From: Isochrysis galbana
Taxonomy: Eukaryota; Haptophyta; Isochrysidales; Isochrysidaceae
DNA: 64,000 nt
Direction: 5' to 3'
Assembly (NCBI GenBank): GCA_018136815.1
Contig: CM030939.1
Coordinates: forward strand, 4,333,419-4,397,418
Of the stretch, positions 21,379-32,377 are shown one piece after another (position 1 is the first letter of the stretch; each line of letters opens with the position of its first letter). The translations under genes were made by a program, and so were the position numbers. The notes beneath the pieces are model-generated. The model made no database searches, was not told the origin of the DNA, and saw nothing but the letters and a program-made list of their open reading frames with translations.

Positions 21379-21748
21379 GGGACGTGCCGACAGCATACTT
21401 GCGTGTGTTGATTTGGTTCTTGCAGCTGGTGGCTCGTGGCTCGTCAAGAGAAGTCGACTTGATGCGATTTAGTTTAGGGTTTAGGTCTAGGTCCACATGG
21501 CTCTATGGTGGTGTCCGTGCAAGCTTGACCCGTGTTTACCTGCACTGCTCTGTCCTCGTTGCGAAGGCGAATCGCAAAAATAAAACTGCTCGCTTGTCAA
21601 ACTCTTTCTGCGTGCCGGAAATGCCTGCCAGTCGAGAAAGGGGCGTGCGCGCTAGGAATCATCTCCCGCTAGATGCGCCGGCGATGTGAGAGTAATCTTA
21701 TCTTTCCCAGTGGCACGCGCTCCGCCTTCCCTCATATCCTTTCAGAAC

Positions 21749-23179
21749 ATGGACGAGCCGCGCGCCGCCGGGTGGCCGGCTCACCTAGCCCTCAACCGGG
21801 CGCCGGCGGGGAGGGACCCTACCGCCACGCTCGGTGAGGCCGAGGTCGAGGTAGCCTTTGGACACCAAGCTGCGCTTGAGGATGTCTGCTCCGATCTGGA
21901 AGCAGTGCGGTGCGCCGGTGGGGTCGTCGTGCTGCATACCAGCGCACTGGCTCTCTCTGTGGCCCACCTTGTTGTCCACGGCAGCCAGAGCCTTGCATCG
22001 GCAATCGCGCTCGTGGAGTCTCATCTCAGCTCTAGCGAGGCATCGTGGACGACTCCGCTTTCAGAGCCGTTCGTGTGGCTCAAACAGACGCAGCTGTGCA
22101 AGTTGCTCCAGCTTGAGATGCGTGTACGAGGCACACCCTCCGATTTGAGCTTGATCCCGGACTGCCCGAAGGGCTGGTATTGGGTGCACTGGTCGGATGG
22201 CGGGGCCAACAGCACGATGGTTGGGCGCGGCCGTGTTATCGGGGTGACGCGGCTCCGCCCGGACCCGCGCATGGCGCGGCTACATGGCTTCTTCTCTGCG
22301 GCTGAGGCAGACCACATCATTCAGTTGGCACGCTCTTCTTTGCATCGATCGCGCGTCGTGAACCATTCCGGCAACGGCGGCGAGGCGCAGCTGACGGATG
22401 CACGAACGTCCCATTCGTGCAAGGTTGCCACCAACAGCGACGTTATTGTTCAGCGAGCTGTACAACGGGCTGCGTATCTGTGTGGCCTCACACCGCAGCA
22501 TGCGGAGGCGGTGCAGATGGTGCACTACCTTCCTGGCCAGGAGTATCGCCCACACTTTGACTGGTTCTCGCCGCGAGATGTTCGCTTTCCTGAGAAAACG
22601 AGGGAGACCGGCAATCGACTCATTTCTTTTTTCATCTATTTGTCGGGATGCGAAGCCGGAGGGAGGACGAGCTTCCCCCGATTGCAGTATAGCGCAACGC
22701 CAGAGAGGGGCTCCGGGCTCATGTGGTACAACCTTGATCGAAATGGCATTCCTGACGAACGGACGCTGCATGCCGGATGCCCTGTGGAGAAGGGCGAGAA
22801 GTGGGGCCTCAATATTTGGATGAGAGAGCGACCGAAGCGACGGAGCCCTCCGCGTGTCAAGTTGACGCTTAGCATCTCTTCTCCCCCGTGCATGAAGGAG
22901 GCGAGGATGCAATCAAGTGTGTGGAGTCCCAGCGGGGGATGGGTGGAACAGAAATCGTCACCCGTCACCGCAGCTACGGCTCTGGACGCCGAATCATGCC
23001 AGCACAGCGTCCACGTGAGCATGAGCGTTCGCAAGCCCCTACATCTTCCGGCTAGGTGTGCCGGTTGCGGGGATGTGGACACGCCCGTGGGATTGTGCTT
23101 GTGTCGTCAAAGATACGTCGTCACCAAAGATGGAACAACGGAACTCTCAAATCTCCCTAGAAAGGCAGCTCGTGGTTAG
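21749..23179 (+). CDS. prolyl 4-hydroxylase-like Fe(II)/2-oxoglutarate dioxygenase
   Basis: Predicted to hydroxylate proline in secreted or wall proteins, using Fe(II), O2 and 2-oxoglutarate. ATG 21749 gives 476 residues; the frame further upstream has only non-ATG starts. The catalytic domain spans about 175-360. The iron ligands are His269 and Asp271 in HFDWF and His341 in TLHAG, and Lys351 in GEKWGLNIW fits the 2-oxoglutarate contact. The domain end matches algal and plant P4H. The N-terminal 170 residues and the 115-residue C-terminal part are not recognised. The tail has a CAGC...CLC cysteine cluster that may bind metal. A proline-rich secreted protein lies 10 kb downstream, but a direct link is only a guess. 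Confidence 0.85.
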   Translation: MDEPRAAGWPAHLALNRAPAGRDPTATLGEAEVEVAFGHQAALEDVCSDLEAVRCAGGVVVLHTSALALSVAHLVVHGSQSLASAIALVESHLSSSEASWTTPLSEPFVWLKQTQLCKLLQLEMRVRGTPSDLSLIPDCPKGWYWVHWSDGGANSTMVGRGRVIGVTRLRPDPRMARLHGFFSAAEADHIIQLARSSLHRSRVVNHSGNGGEAQLTDARTSHSCKVATNSDVIVQRAVQRAAYLCGLTPQHAEAVQMVHYLPGQEYRPHFDWFSPRDVRFPEKTRETGNRLISFFIYLSGCEAGGRTSFPRLQYSATPERGSGLMWYNLDRNGIPDERTLHAGCPVEKGEKWGLNIWMRERPKRRSPPRVKLTLSISSPPCMKEARMQSSVWSPSGGWVEQKSSPVTAATALDAESCQHSVHVSMSVRKPLHLPARCAGCGDVDTPVGLCLCRQRYVVTKDGTTELSNLPRKAARG

Positions 23180-23848
23180 TAGTGCCATTGACAAGTGAAT
23201 GACGGCTGAATGACAGCTCAATGACCGGCGACGTCGGTAATCTTTGCCACTCGAAGCTCTCGTTCTTTGCAACTCGAAGCTCTCGTCGTTCTCTCCCGAC
23301 TTTTGTGCGGAGTGTGGAGTGCTCAAAACAATAGTTTGCAGGGTCGAATGGCAACTCGCCCGGGGTCGAAAAAACCAACTTTAAAAACTTCTTCTTCTTG
23401 AAGATTTGGGACTAACTAAGAAGGTGCAACCTGAGGTCCAGATTTTTTTCAACCCCCCCCCATCTTGACATAAAACTACAAGCTAAGAGGTATAAGAGGC
23501 CGCAACCTGAGGCCACTGAAGGGGCAGCCCTAACACCTTCGCCGCCATCGCCATCGCCCCTCCTAGCACACCGTCTTTCACCCGAAGACCGTTGGAAGAG
23601 GAAGAGGCGCGCACTGCGCGCTTCGCTTCCTTACACAATAATCAATAGTAGTAATCTGTTTGAGGAAGGTTTCAGGAACGCGACTTCTGAGAACTCCCTC
23701 CTGAATGAATGCCTCTTTCAACCCTTTTCAACTTCAACTTTGTAAAAACCATTGTGATTGCTTCATTGTACTCTAGATCTAGATAGCGCACAATCCCCAC
23801 CTCTCAATGAAGAGAAAAAGGGGTTCCTGACTATTTGATGTGTGCATC
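23180..23848. other. no gene recognised
   Basis: 3' flank of the hydroxylase gene. Contains twice-repeated short motifs (AATGAC..GCTCAATGAC near 23200; CTCGAAGCTCTCG near 23250 and 23275), but no frame of interest and no tRNA. Confidence 0.4.
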
Positions 23849-24175
23849 GGGCCGGGCACTGGGCTGATGACCAAGAACGGTCTCGCATCGCGCTATCGCG
23901 CTCGGGCTCGGTTCGAAGTTGGGCTCTCCGAGCCTCCGGCGGCGGACGTTAGCACGCGTGCTTTGGGCCGCGGCGGCTGCCGATTTAGATTTAGTAAATC
24001 GATTTAGACGCGGCTTGGTTGGGGACGCTTCGCGCTCTTTTGGCGTGGCTGGCTGGCTGACTGGGCGGTTTCTGGCTATTTCGATATACGGCTTGGGCCG
24101 GGCACTGGGCTGATGACCAAGAACGGTCTCGCAGCGCGCCCCGCGTCGTTTTGAATTTGGGCTCTCCGATGCCAC
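23849..24175 (+). repeat. pair of direct repeats, 246 bp apart
   Basis: GGGCCGGGCACTGGGCTGAT and the following 20 bases at 23849 recur at 24095. Similarity continues through GGGCTCTCCG about 85 bp in. The 160 bp between are unrelated. This may be a pair of small elements or the ends of one. Confidence 0.6.
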
Positions 24176-24737
24176 CCCCCACCCCCACCGCGTGCGCGCG
24201 TCATTGTCATTGTAGCTGCTTCATTTCTTAAAATTTCTCGGCGTACCTCGGGCGCGTCGTTCTAGTGCTATCGTACACCCCTCGCGTCTCTACATCACCA
24301 TGCGCTGAACGTAGGAATACTCCCCTTCGCGTATTCCTTGATATTAGAGGGTTTTTGAGAAGGTTTCACTCGGGTTTCATTCGGGTTTCACTCCGGGGTT
24401 TCACTTGCTCGACTACCGAGTAAAGCTGGGTGAAACCCGAGGAAAACAACGTTCTGCAAAAGGGAAACAGCGTTCTGCTGGCCGCGAGGGGTTTCACTGC
24501 GCCGCAAGAGGCTCCCGCGGGAACGGGTGGACCGCGGGGGGGCGCGCCCTTCTCTCGCGCGAGATGCGCGCCTCGCGCCCCCCCATGGAGCCCCCAGAGC
24601 TCCCCATGCCCTCTCGGCGCTCACCGCCCGCGCTGACGCCGCTCGAAGCGGCGAGAGCCGAGGCCACATGGCCTGTGCGCTTCTAGCGCGACGGCTCCGA
24701 TCGCATGGGGCCGTCACAATGGAGCCCTTGGCAGTCG

Positions 24738-25118
24738 GAGCGCGCGCCGAGCTGAGGGCGAGCAGCGAGGGTGAGGATGGGAGGAGGGAAAGTGATGGGG
24801 AGCCAGAGGGGGAGGGTTGTCACGATGAGAGGGGAGGGGAGGGAGAGAGAGTGAGCAGCTGAGTAACAGCGATAGCGACATCGAGAGATCGAGGGAGAGG
24901 GAGAGGCAGAGCGATGGGGAGCGCGCGCCGAGCTGAGGGCGAGCGACGAGGATGAGGATGGGAGGAAGGAAAGTGAGGGTGAGGGGGAGCTGGAGGGGGA
25001 GGGTTGTCACAATGAGAGGGGAGGGGAGGGAGAGAGAGTGAGCGGCTGAGCGATAGTGAGAGTGACATTGAGAGATCAAGGGAGAGGGAGAGGCAGAGCA
25101 ATGGTGAGAGGGAGAGGA
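24738..25118. repeat. 181-bp tandem duplication
   Basis: The segment from GAGCGCGCGCCGAGCTGAGG recurs 181 bp later with about 90 percent similarity by eye, through purine-rich GGGAGAGAGAGTGAG sequence. It lies inside the TIR-bounded element. Confidence 0.75.
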
Positions 25119-25267
25119 ACAACCCAAGACCGGTGGTAGTGTTCCTTAGCATCTGGACAATGTGGAGTGTGTGTTCTATTGTTCCACTGTGCTTGGAAAA
25201 TTGGGAAATCAATTAATGCATCCTCTCAAGCATAGGGACCGAAATGTCCTTAAACTACCACAGGATG

Positions 25268-25425
25268 CATGATGCGTTACGTGTAACTCTCTTTATGAGA
25301 GACCGTGCCTTGCATTCCTATGAGTTACCATCACCCACGGTCTTGAGGGGTGGGGTAGCCTTGCACAAGATCCAACCTCATGATGCGTAACGTGTAACTC
25401 CCTCTGGGAGACCGTGCCTTGAGTG
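25268..25425. repeat. direct repeat pair, 111-bp offset
   Basis: CATGATGCGTTACGTGTAAC (25268) and CATGATGCGTAACGTGTAAC (25379) each continue through GAGACCGTGCCTTG. Both may be subunits of an older tandem array. Confidence 0.7.
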
Positions 25426-25602
25426 TTGTGACCAAGGCTACCCACTCACCCTTCTTTTTCTCAATTGTTCCTCAAGGGCCCTCCTCAGCCCAGCCTCACA
25501 AGCAGCATGCATGCCCCCCCAAGCTACATGGGGAGAGGGGGGGGGCACCTGTCACTGCAAAAGACAAATTTCACTGGCTCAGATGGAGAGCGAGATGATG
25601 TG

Positions 25603-26130
25603 TTAGCCCACGATGAGCTGCTCGTACTCGGTGAATTTCTCCGACTTGGTGTCCTCCATCTGCGTTGGATGGTCGACTTGTATTGGCTCTCGCTGCTCCT
25701 TACCCTGGGTGTACAGGTGTGCCCCTTCCTGCAATACGATTACGAACAAAGTGGAGACGGTGAGCAGTGGGACTGAGGCGCACGTACCCTGCCCACGCGT
25801 AGCGCGCGCTGCGCCGGCGCCGGCGCGTGCTTTCTTCGAGCCGGGAACCCAGCCAAGCCCATGCGCGCGCACACCTTCAGCCACCTCTTCAGGGAGCGCA
25901 GCATTGACGTGTAGGGGCTGGGGAAAACGTCCCCAAACCCCAAACTCCCTGAAGCTCTCGTCCAGCGAGGTGAGCGTCAGGATGCCGTCGGTCTTGTTTG
26001 TCCACGCGTGCGCCTGGGTGTGCTTCTCGCCGTCCCTCGACTTGCCCTCCTTGAAGGTCATGAAGGCCTTCGGGCCGCAGTCGATCACTTGCTTCAGCAG
26101 AGCGATCTTCCGCGGCTCGGTCCAATCCAT
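25603..26130 (-). CDS. hypothetical protein inside the TIR element
   Basis: A 175-codon frame opening MDWTEPRKIALLKQVIDCG. The first 60 residues look globular, with a Trp and spaced hydrophobics as in Myb/SANT- or trihelix-type DNA-binding domains, though I cannot assign a family. In-frame codons upstream (AEAEDANKKWR, just after an AG at about 26164) suggest the gene has earlier exons. The stretch near 25739-25787 has GT and AG ends, but splicing it out would shorten the protein. DNA transposons of the PIF/Harbinger type carry a second Myb-like protein, so this could be a transposon gene. Function is unknown. Confidence 0.4.
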   Translation of the reverse strand: MDWTEPRKIALLKQVIDCGPKAFMTFKEGKSRDGEKHTQAHAWTNKTDGILTLTSLDESFREFGVWGRFPQPLHVNAALPEEVAEGVRAHGLGWVPGSKKARAGAGAARATRGQGTCASVPLLTVSTLFVIVLQEGAHLYTQGKEQREPIQVDHPTQMEDTKSEKFTEYEQLIVG

Positions 26131-26930
26131 GCGCCACTTCTTGTTCGCATCCTCCGCCTCGGCCTGCGTTCACGGCGTGCCGGGAGAGGGCGAGAGTGAG
26201 GTGAAAGGTGAGCTTGATGTGCGCGCGCGGGCTCGCGTGGCCCCAGTGCGGCCGCACCCCCACCCTTTCGCTCCCAGAGTGGCGGGCAGCAAGCGCACCG
26301 CCATCGCTCGCGGAGGAGCAAAAAACTGGTAGAGAAACCCGCCAGAGTTGTTCCACGCGCCCACTGGGCGGAGTTAAACAAACATGGTTTCACCAAGGTT
26401 TCACCCCAACGTTTGAAGTCAAACGCGGAGTGAAACCCGAGTGAAACCCGAGTGAAACCCCTGCAAAAACCCCCGATTCACGACTTGCACCCTTTATTTC
26501 TCATTACTAGTAGTATGAGTATTGATAGAGTACTCGCCGAGTACTCCGTACTCCTAGATCCAGAGTAAAGCAGTGAAGCTGTGGAAAGATCTGCGACCCT
26601 TGCTTGCACGTATCCTCCCAGCAGCTGAGAGCGACCACAAGAATAGAGACCGACGACGACACACAGAGGAGAGGAGCAGCGTCCGTCACAAACCTCATCT
26701 CCCACCCTCTGCACTCTAACTTACTCTCTCGACTTCTCTCATGCCCACTCCTAGAGTCCCTTCACTCCTCACCCTTTCTCCCCGCACTCTCTCAGTATAT
26801 CTCCTCTCCCCTCTCCCCCTCTCCCGCCCCACACCCCCCACTCTCCCCCCTTCTCCCTTCTATTCCTCCCCCCCTTCCTTCACGTATACCGCCCCTGCCC
26901 CCCCCCACCCTCCGCACCCTTTCCCGACGG

Positions 26931-29493
26931 ATGCCGCGCTGGCCCCTCGGCTGCCTCCTCCTCTGCATGCGGGCAGTGCGATGCGCAGCTCTGGCGGTCG
27001 GAGGTGTGCACTCACACCCGATGCGTGCCCGCACCCTCGCCACCGCGCGCGCTGCCTCGCGCAGGGCCCTCTGCGCCAAGGCAGCCACGACAGATGAGAA
27101 GACGGTCGAAGTCACCAACTTTGTACGCAATATCATCAAGAATGACCTGGCAAGTGGGAAGCATGAGTCGATCGTGACGCGCTTCCCGCCGGAGCCCAAC
27201 GGATACCTACACATCGGCCACGCCAAGTCAATCTGCGTCAACTTTGGCCTGGCCGAGGAGTTTGGTGGCACCACGTATATGCGCTTTGACGACACCAACC
27301 CTGAGAAGGAGGAGCGTGAGTACATCGATGCCATCTTGGCGGACGTGAAGTGGCTCGGATTCGATTGGAAGGAGAAGCTCACCCACGCCTCCGACTATTT
27401 CGACACGTTCCACGAGTAAGGCGCACGCGCATCCCTGCGCCCTCTCTTTCCGCGAGCACGTCCCTATTGTATCGGCACATCCTCATCACCTGTACGCCTG
27501 GTGTTTACTGAACAGGTATGCCATGCTTCTGATCAAGGAAGGAAAGGCATACGTCGATTCTCTCACACCAGACGAGATGCGCGAGTACCGTGGCACGCTG
27601 ACGGAGCCTGGGAAGGACTCGCCATACCGGACTCGCTCTGTGGAGGAGAACCTGGAGCTCTTCCAAAAGATGACCTCTGGTGAGATGGAGGATGGGAGCG
27701 CGGTGCTTCGTCTCAAGATCGACATGGCCAGCCCAAACATGAACATGCGCGATCCTGCGATATATCGCATCAAGCGTGACGCCGAGCACCCGCAGACCGG
27801 CACCAAGTGGAAGGTGTACCCGATGTATGACTATGCCCACGCCCTCACCGATGCCCTTGAGGGCATCACCCACTCACTGTGCACCACGGAATTTGAAGCG
27901 CATCGGCCACTCTACGATTGGGTGGTGGAGAACACGCCAGTGCAATGCACACCCCGCCAGATCGAGTTCTCAAGACTTAATCTGCAGTACACTGTCCTGT
28001 CAAAGCGAAAGCTGATTCAGCTAGTTCGAGAGGGGCATGTCCATGGGTGGGATGACCCGCGCATGCCAACCTTGGTCGGGCTGCGTCGGCGCGGGATGCC
28101 GCCGGAAGCCCTTCGCCTGTTTGTGGAGCGCACTGGAGTGTCCAAGGCCGAGAACAACATCGACTACTCTGTGCTCGAGGATTGCGCGAGAGCAACGCTG
28201 GATTCGGACGCCCCGAGGGTGATGGCAGTGATTGACCCTCTAAAGGTGTGGTTTCGCCAATTGCAAGGAGCCAATCCCATCGCTCTCCTAGCCACCGTTA
28301 GTAAGGGTGGGACGACTGGGCGTAGCGAGTCGAGATTCACCTGCATGTGGGCGAAAGCGATGTTTTCAACGCAGTGCACGTTTCTCGACCGGAGCGCTCC
28401 GGCACGAGTGTGTCTTTATGTTGAGCTCGTGCCACGGCTCCCACTTGCCTATGTGCAGGTGACAGTCACATCCTGGCCGGAGGACAAAGTTGAGATGCTA
28501 GAAGGTGCAGTGCATCCCAAACGACCGGAGCTTGGCAAACGCCAGGTTCCGTTTTCTCGCACGCTTCTCATCGAGAGGAGTGACTTCGAGGAGGATGCCC
28601 CGTCGAAATTCTTTCGCTTCAAGGGAGTCGGATCGAAGGTTCGCCCGTGAGAGGGATAACCTTCTCAGCATAGATGCGTAATGGCTGAAGGATAGAGGAA
28701 GCAACCCACCAACAAAGGGCCTGAGCTCCTTCACTTCAAGCATCCCGCAAAACTGTCTGACGTTGGCATCACCTGGCGTAGGTGCGCCTTCGCTTTGGCT
28801 ATGTGCTAGTTTGCGAGGAGGTGGTCAAAGATACCGACGGAAATGTGATTGAGCTCAAATGCTCACACGTCCCAGGTATGTCGTTGAGCGAGTCGCTGCA
28901 AATACACACTTCTCATTCTGGCGCTCGCCGCGTCAAAATCTCTCTCGGTCCGCTTGTGCGTGAACCTGTCATTGTCCTTCTTACCCATTCGACCTTGCCC
29001 CGTTCCACCATATTCCCGTCACCTTTACTCTAACCTTGTTGCTGAAGTCTTCCCGCCCACACATCCGAATTGCCTAAACGTCTTTCTTCGAGAGAGCTTG
29101 TGTGCATGCTCAGCACCATGTCCGCATCGCTCAGGGACTGCGATGGGAGGCAAGATGCCTGATAACGAGAAAGTGAAGGGCATCGTTCACTGGGTGTCGG
29201 AGACGCACTCCAAGCCCGCCACCGTTCGCTTGTACGACCGACTCTTCTCGACACCAGAGCCCGGTGCCGATCAACCTGATGGCAACTTCCTCGCGGACAT
29301 TAACCCCAATTCCTTTACCGAGCTCACGGAGGCTAGGTTAGAGCCTGCTGCCGTCTCCTATGGCATCGGCGACCGTGTGCAGTTTGAGCGGATGGGATAT
29401 TTCTCGCTCGACCCCGACACCAATGACGAACGCCCGGTCTTCAACCGCATCGTGACATTGCGCGACAGCTGGGCCAACAAGAAAGATGACTGA
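26931..29493 (+). CDS. glutaminyl-tRNA synthetase
   Basis: Charges tRNA-Gln with glutamine using ATP (class I). Exons are 26931-27415, 27516-28245, 28459-28638, 28782-28875 and 29135-29493, phases consistent, 615 residues. Seen: HIGH at 94-97 in [15 protein letters not shown]-type VLSKR at 322-326, the GlnRS/GluRS block [17 protein letters not shown], the linker MAVIDP and the C-terminal anticodon-binding barrels ([19 protein letters not shown]). It follows the compact E. coli-type layout, lacking the long N-terminal domain of animal and yeast GlnRS. The first 55 residues ([18 protein letters not shown]..., then Arg/Ala-rich) look like a signal or organelle-targeting leader. Intron 2, at 213 bp, is the longest but one; the last is 259 bp. 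Confidence 0.95.
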
Positions 29494-31159
29494 GTGTGGG
29501 ATCGGCCTAGCTGAATCGAAGGCTTCCTACTTGGGACTCAGAGAGCTTCACGCGATCGCTGAATATATATTGTTGGCTGTGAGGGATGGCGCACGAGGAT
29601 TTACATCCCAGGCAGCTGGCCTCTTGCACTGCTTGGTTTGTACACAGCAAGCACGAATGGACCGGGATCGCCCTTTTGATCGCGAAAGCGAGCGGTGGCA
29701 ATAGGCCATGTCTCCAGCTATATTCTACTTTGCCTTCATTCTGCGTGAGCCGACAACATAAGGCATATATGCATGGATGTGGAGGTGGGCTTTTCATCCA
29801 TGCACAGTCAATCAGATTGCTTGGGTGAGTCGAACGTGTGTCACAGCATGTGCACTGCATCGCGGCCCTCTGCATGTGAGTGAAATGGGTTCTTCTCGCC
29901 GAGGTAAGCACGGTGTATCCGTGTCGCATGAGCAGCCGCGGCAGCACGCATGCGGTGTCCTTGTACATTTAAACGGGGTGTAAGTGTGAGGTCGGTCATT
30001 GCGCTCGCTTGCGGTGGACTCATTCTATGAGTGACACGTTCAATATTCAACTAACTTTATACTGTATACTGATTCCATGCTTCACTCTCATGTCCCCCCT
30101 CCGGGGGATAAACCACCCACCCTCATCTAGACCCACGCTGTCTAACTGGCTAAGCTCCAATCTCCAATATTGGAGCCCGACTGTCGACTGTGTTTTCTCT
30201 TCCGTGCATAATTTCATCGACTCTTTTACGTGTCAAGTACGGCTGCCGACGTGTGTCGTGTGTGTCGGTCTCCTGAAGTGCTGTGGCGCTGGGAGTGTGA
30301 GAGCTGTGGCGCTGCTGGGGGTGCGAAAGCTCCAATTTTGGCGCTTCGGCAGTAAAGTGATGAGAACGAACCTCACGGCTACTATTGTACTCGATGGTAT
30401 TTGACTCCATATTGTAAGGAGCTGTGGGCGCTTTCATCTGGACCCTCCTTTCGTGGGCGAGCAGCCGGCAAGAGACCACACACATACTACATGACACCCG
30501 TGATTCGATGAGAAAAGAGAGGAAGAAGAGGGAACTCAACCCCAGCGCCCCCCCCCCCCCCCCTCTTCCCGGAGAGAGTGGGAAACATAAAGTGTGGGGG
30601 AGGAGGGGGAAAGAGGGACTGTACAAGACAGCTCACACTCGGACCAGAGTGACAATAATTTTCAGCGAAAGAAGGAGGAGAAGAAGCGAGATGGAGAGAG
30701 AAGAGGAAGAGAGGGCGAGAGGAGGAGGAGAGGAGGAGAGAGAGCGAGAACAGCGGCGAGACGGGCATGGCATCAGCATTAAAAAAAATAGAGCGAGGAG
30801 GGAGGAGGCGGGGCGAGCACCACCTCGTCAAAAGCTGTGTATGCATACATTGAATATTTCCTCCTTCTTTCTCCTCTATTCTATCATTGCTCCGCCTCGC
30901 ACCACCCTCGCTTGTCATACTCTAGACGGGTCCTCGACACTGCGAGGAGAGGGGAGACTGGGGGAGGGGGAGAGAGAGAGAGAGAGAGCTCTCGAAGCCT
31001 CCCCCCCCCCTCCTCCCGCAACACACAGTGAGCCGCCACAAGGAGAGCGAGCGGGCGCACTCGTCCTCCTCCTCTCCCTGCCCGTCTCCCCCTCACTCGC
31101 TCACAAAGACGCACACAGAGCGCACGAGGGGCACCTCCACCTCCTCCTCTTTCAGACGC
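29494..31159. other. intergenic; purine and pyrimidine tracts upstream of the TMBIM gene
   Basis: 29494-30420 is mixed sequence with no frame worth calling. 30490-30830 is strongly purine-rich (GAGAGAGAA runs), with a C run at 30550-30562, and 30940-31130 holds a (GA)n run. TTTCAG at 31151-31156, just before the ATG of the next gene, may be the 3' end of a 5'-UTR intron. Confidence 0.4.
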
Positions 31160-32377
31160 ATGCTCCAGCTTGGCGCGATGAGTCTGATGGGAGCGCTTGG
31201 CGCCCTCGCCACCGCCGAGCCGACTGCTGAGACTTCCGTCAAGCGCATCCTCTCGGAAGTTGGCTACAACCCTGTTTGCAAATCCACCACCAACTGGCTC
31301 ATTCTGCTGTACGTGCTCGGCCCGCTCTATGGCGTCGTGATTGCCTTTGTCCTCTGGGCCGTCCTCGTACGAGACCGCCAGCCGGCGCAAAACAGCGAGA
31401 TGAATGCTGCAGCACTGGAGTCGGGCTTTGCTCGGTCCGGCTTCAATGAACCTCAGTCCAAAAGCTGGTTCCGCACCGTGAATCGTCCGCGGAGCGCATG
31501 GCAAGCGGCCCGTTCGGGTCGCTCTGGCGGTGGCTTCAGCATGGACGACATCGACCGGAAGATTCGCCTGGGATTCCTGCGCAAGGTGTACGCCATCCTG
31601 TCAACGCAACTGATTGTGACGGTGGCAATCGTAATTGCCTTCATCGGTGCATCGTTCGAGGGGTTCGACCCGTCTGAGCCGACTGAGTTCTTCCTGGGAA
31701 TCTACCGAAATTCATGGGTTAGTGCCCATCGCATGCCGGGCCCGAGATCTGCCCCCCCCCGTTTTGTGCCTACCACGTTCTGCATTGCTGCAATCTGCCT
31801 TTCATCTAGGTTGCAGGTGCTCAAAGTGCCCACACGCTCCGTCCGTTGTTTGCAGGTTCTATTGGTACTTCTGATCCCAGTCTTCATCTGCATCTGCGTG
31901 CTGCAGTGCGTCAAGAACTCGTATCCCTGGAACTACATTATGCTTTCCATCTTTACCGTCGCGGAAAGCGTCTTTCTCGGCATCATCTGCTCAGTGTACT
32001 TTGGTGCTTGCTATGGGGATCAAGTCATCATGGCAGCCGCGCTCACGCTAGGAATATTCCTCGCGCTCACAGCTTTCACGTTGCAATCGCGCTTTGATTG
32101 GTCCATGATCGGACCAGGCCTCTTCGTCTGCTTCTGGATCTTGATCTTGTGGAGTTTCTTCACTTTCTGGCTGATGCCATTCAACGGCTTCCGCTGGCAA
32201 ATGGTGCTCTCCCTTCTCTTTGCCCTCTTGTTCGTGGGCTTCATCATCTACGACACCCACATGATCATGAAGTACACTGGCATCGATGACTACATCATTG
32301 CCGCGATCGAGCTCTACCTCGATGTCGTCAACTTGTTTTTGTGGCTCTTGTCGCTCCTCTCAGGGTCCGAGGCGTGA
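31160..32377 (+). CDS. TMBIM/BAX-inhibitor-1 family membrane protein (lifeguard-like)
   Basis: Family members sit in ER, Golgi or plasma membrane, leak calcium and dampen cell death. Exons are 31160-31717 and 31856-32377, 359 residues. The 138-bp intron is a multiple of three with no in-frame stop, so its retention would add 46 residues. Seen: IRLGFLRKVYAILSTQLIVTV at the start of the family domain, seven hydrophobic segments after residue 135, and the two conserved acidic sites in FIIYDTHMIMKY and IELYLDVVNLFLW that act as the pH-sensing pair in bacterial relatives. An extra hydrophobic segment near residues 37-60 (NWLILLYVLGPLYGVVIAFV) is not usual for the family. Confidence 0.9.
   Translation: MLQLGAMSLMGALGALATAEPTAETSVKRILSEVGYNPVCKSTTNWLILLYVLGPLYGVVIAFVLWAVLVRDRQPAQNSEMNAAALESGFARSGFNEPQSKSWFRTVNRPRSAWQAARSGRSGGGFSMDDIDRKIRLGFLRKVYAILSTQLIVTVAIVIAFIGASFEGFDPSEPTEFFLGIYRNSWVSAHRMPGPRSAPPRFVPTTFCIAAICLSSRLQVLKVPTRSVRCLQVLLVLLIPVFICICVLQCVKNSYPWNYIMLSIFTVAESVFLGIICSVYFGACYGDQVIMAAALTLGIFLALTAFTLQSRFDWSMIGPGLFVCFWILILWSFFTFWLMPFNGFRWQMVLSLLFALLFVGFIIYDTHMIMKYTGIDDYIIAAIELYLDVVNLFLWLLSLLSGSEA

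Larger units (their letters stand above)
24349..26472. mobile_element. TIR-bounded element with GGTTTCACTCGGG end arrays
   Basis: The left end GGGTTTTTGAGAAGGTTTCA (24349) is matched in inverse by the right end near 26420-26472. Both carry two to three copies of GGGTTTCA(C/T)TC. Total length is 2,124 bp. No clear target duplication is visible. Inside are a 181-bp tandem duplication, a 111-bp-spaced direct repeat and a minus-strand frame (25603-26130). No transposase is recognised, so the superfamily is unknown. Confidence 0.55.

Noticed and set aside
21686-21748. Longer start for the prolyl hydroxylase
   Set aside because: It begins at GTG; ATG 21749 is the first standard start in frame.
22280-22912. 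210-codon minus-strand frame
   Set aside because: It is antisense to the conserved catalytic domain of the prolyl hydroxylase and has no domain of its own.
30424-31230. 268-codon plus-strand frame before the TMBIM gene
   Set aside because: It is purine-tract low complexity and overlaps the TMBIM start in another frame.
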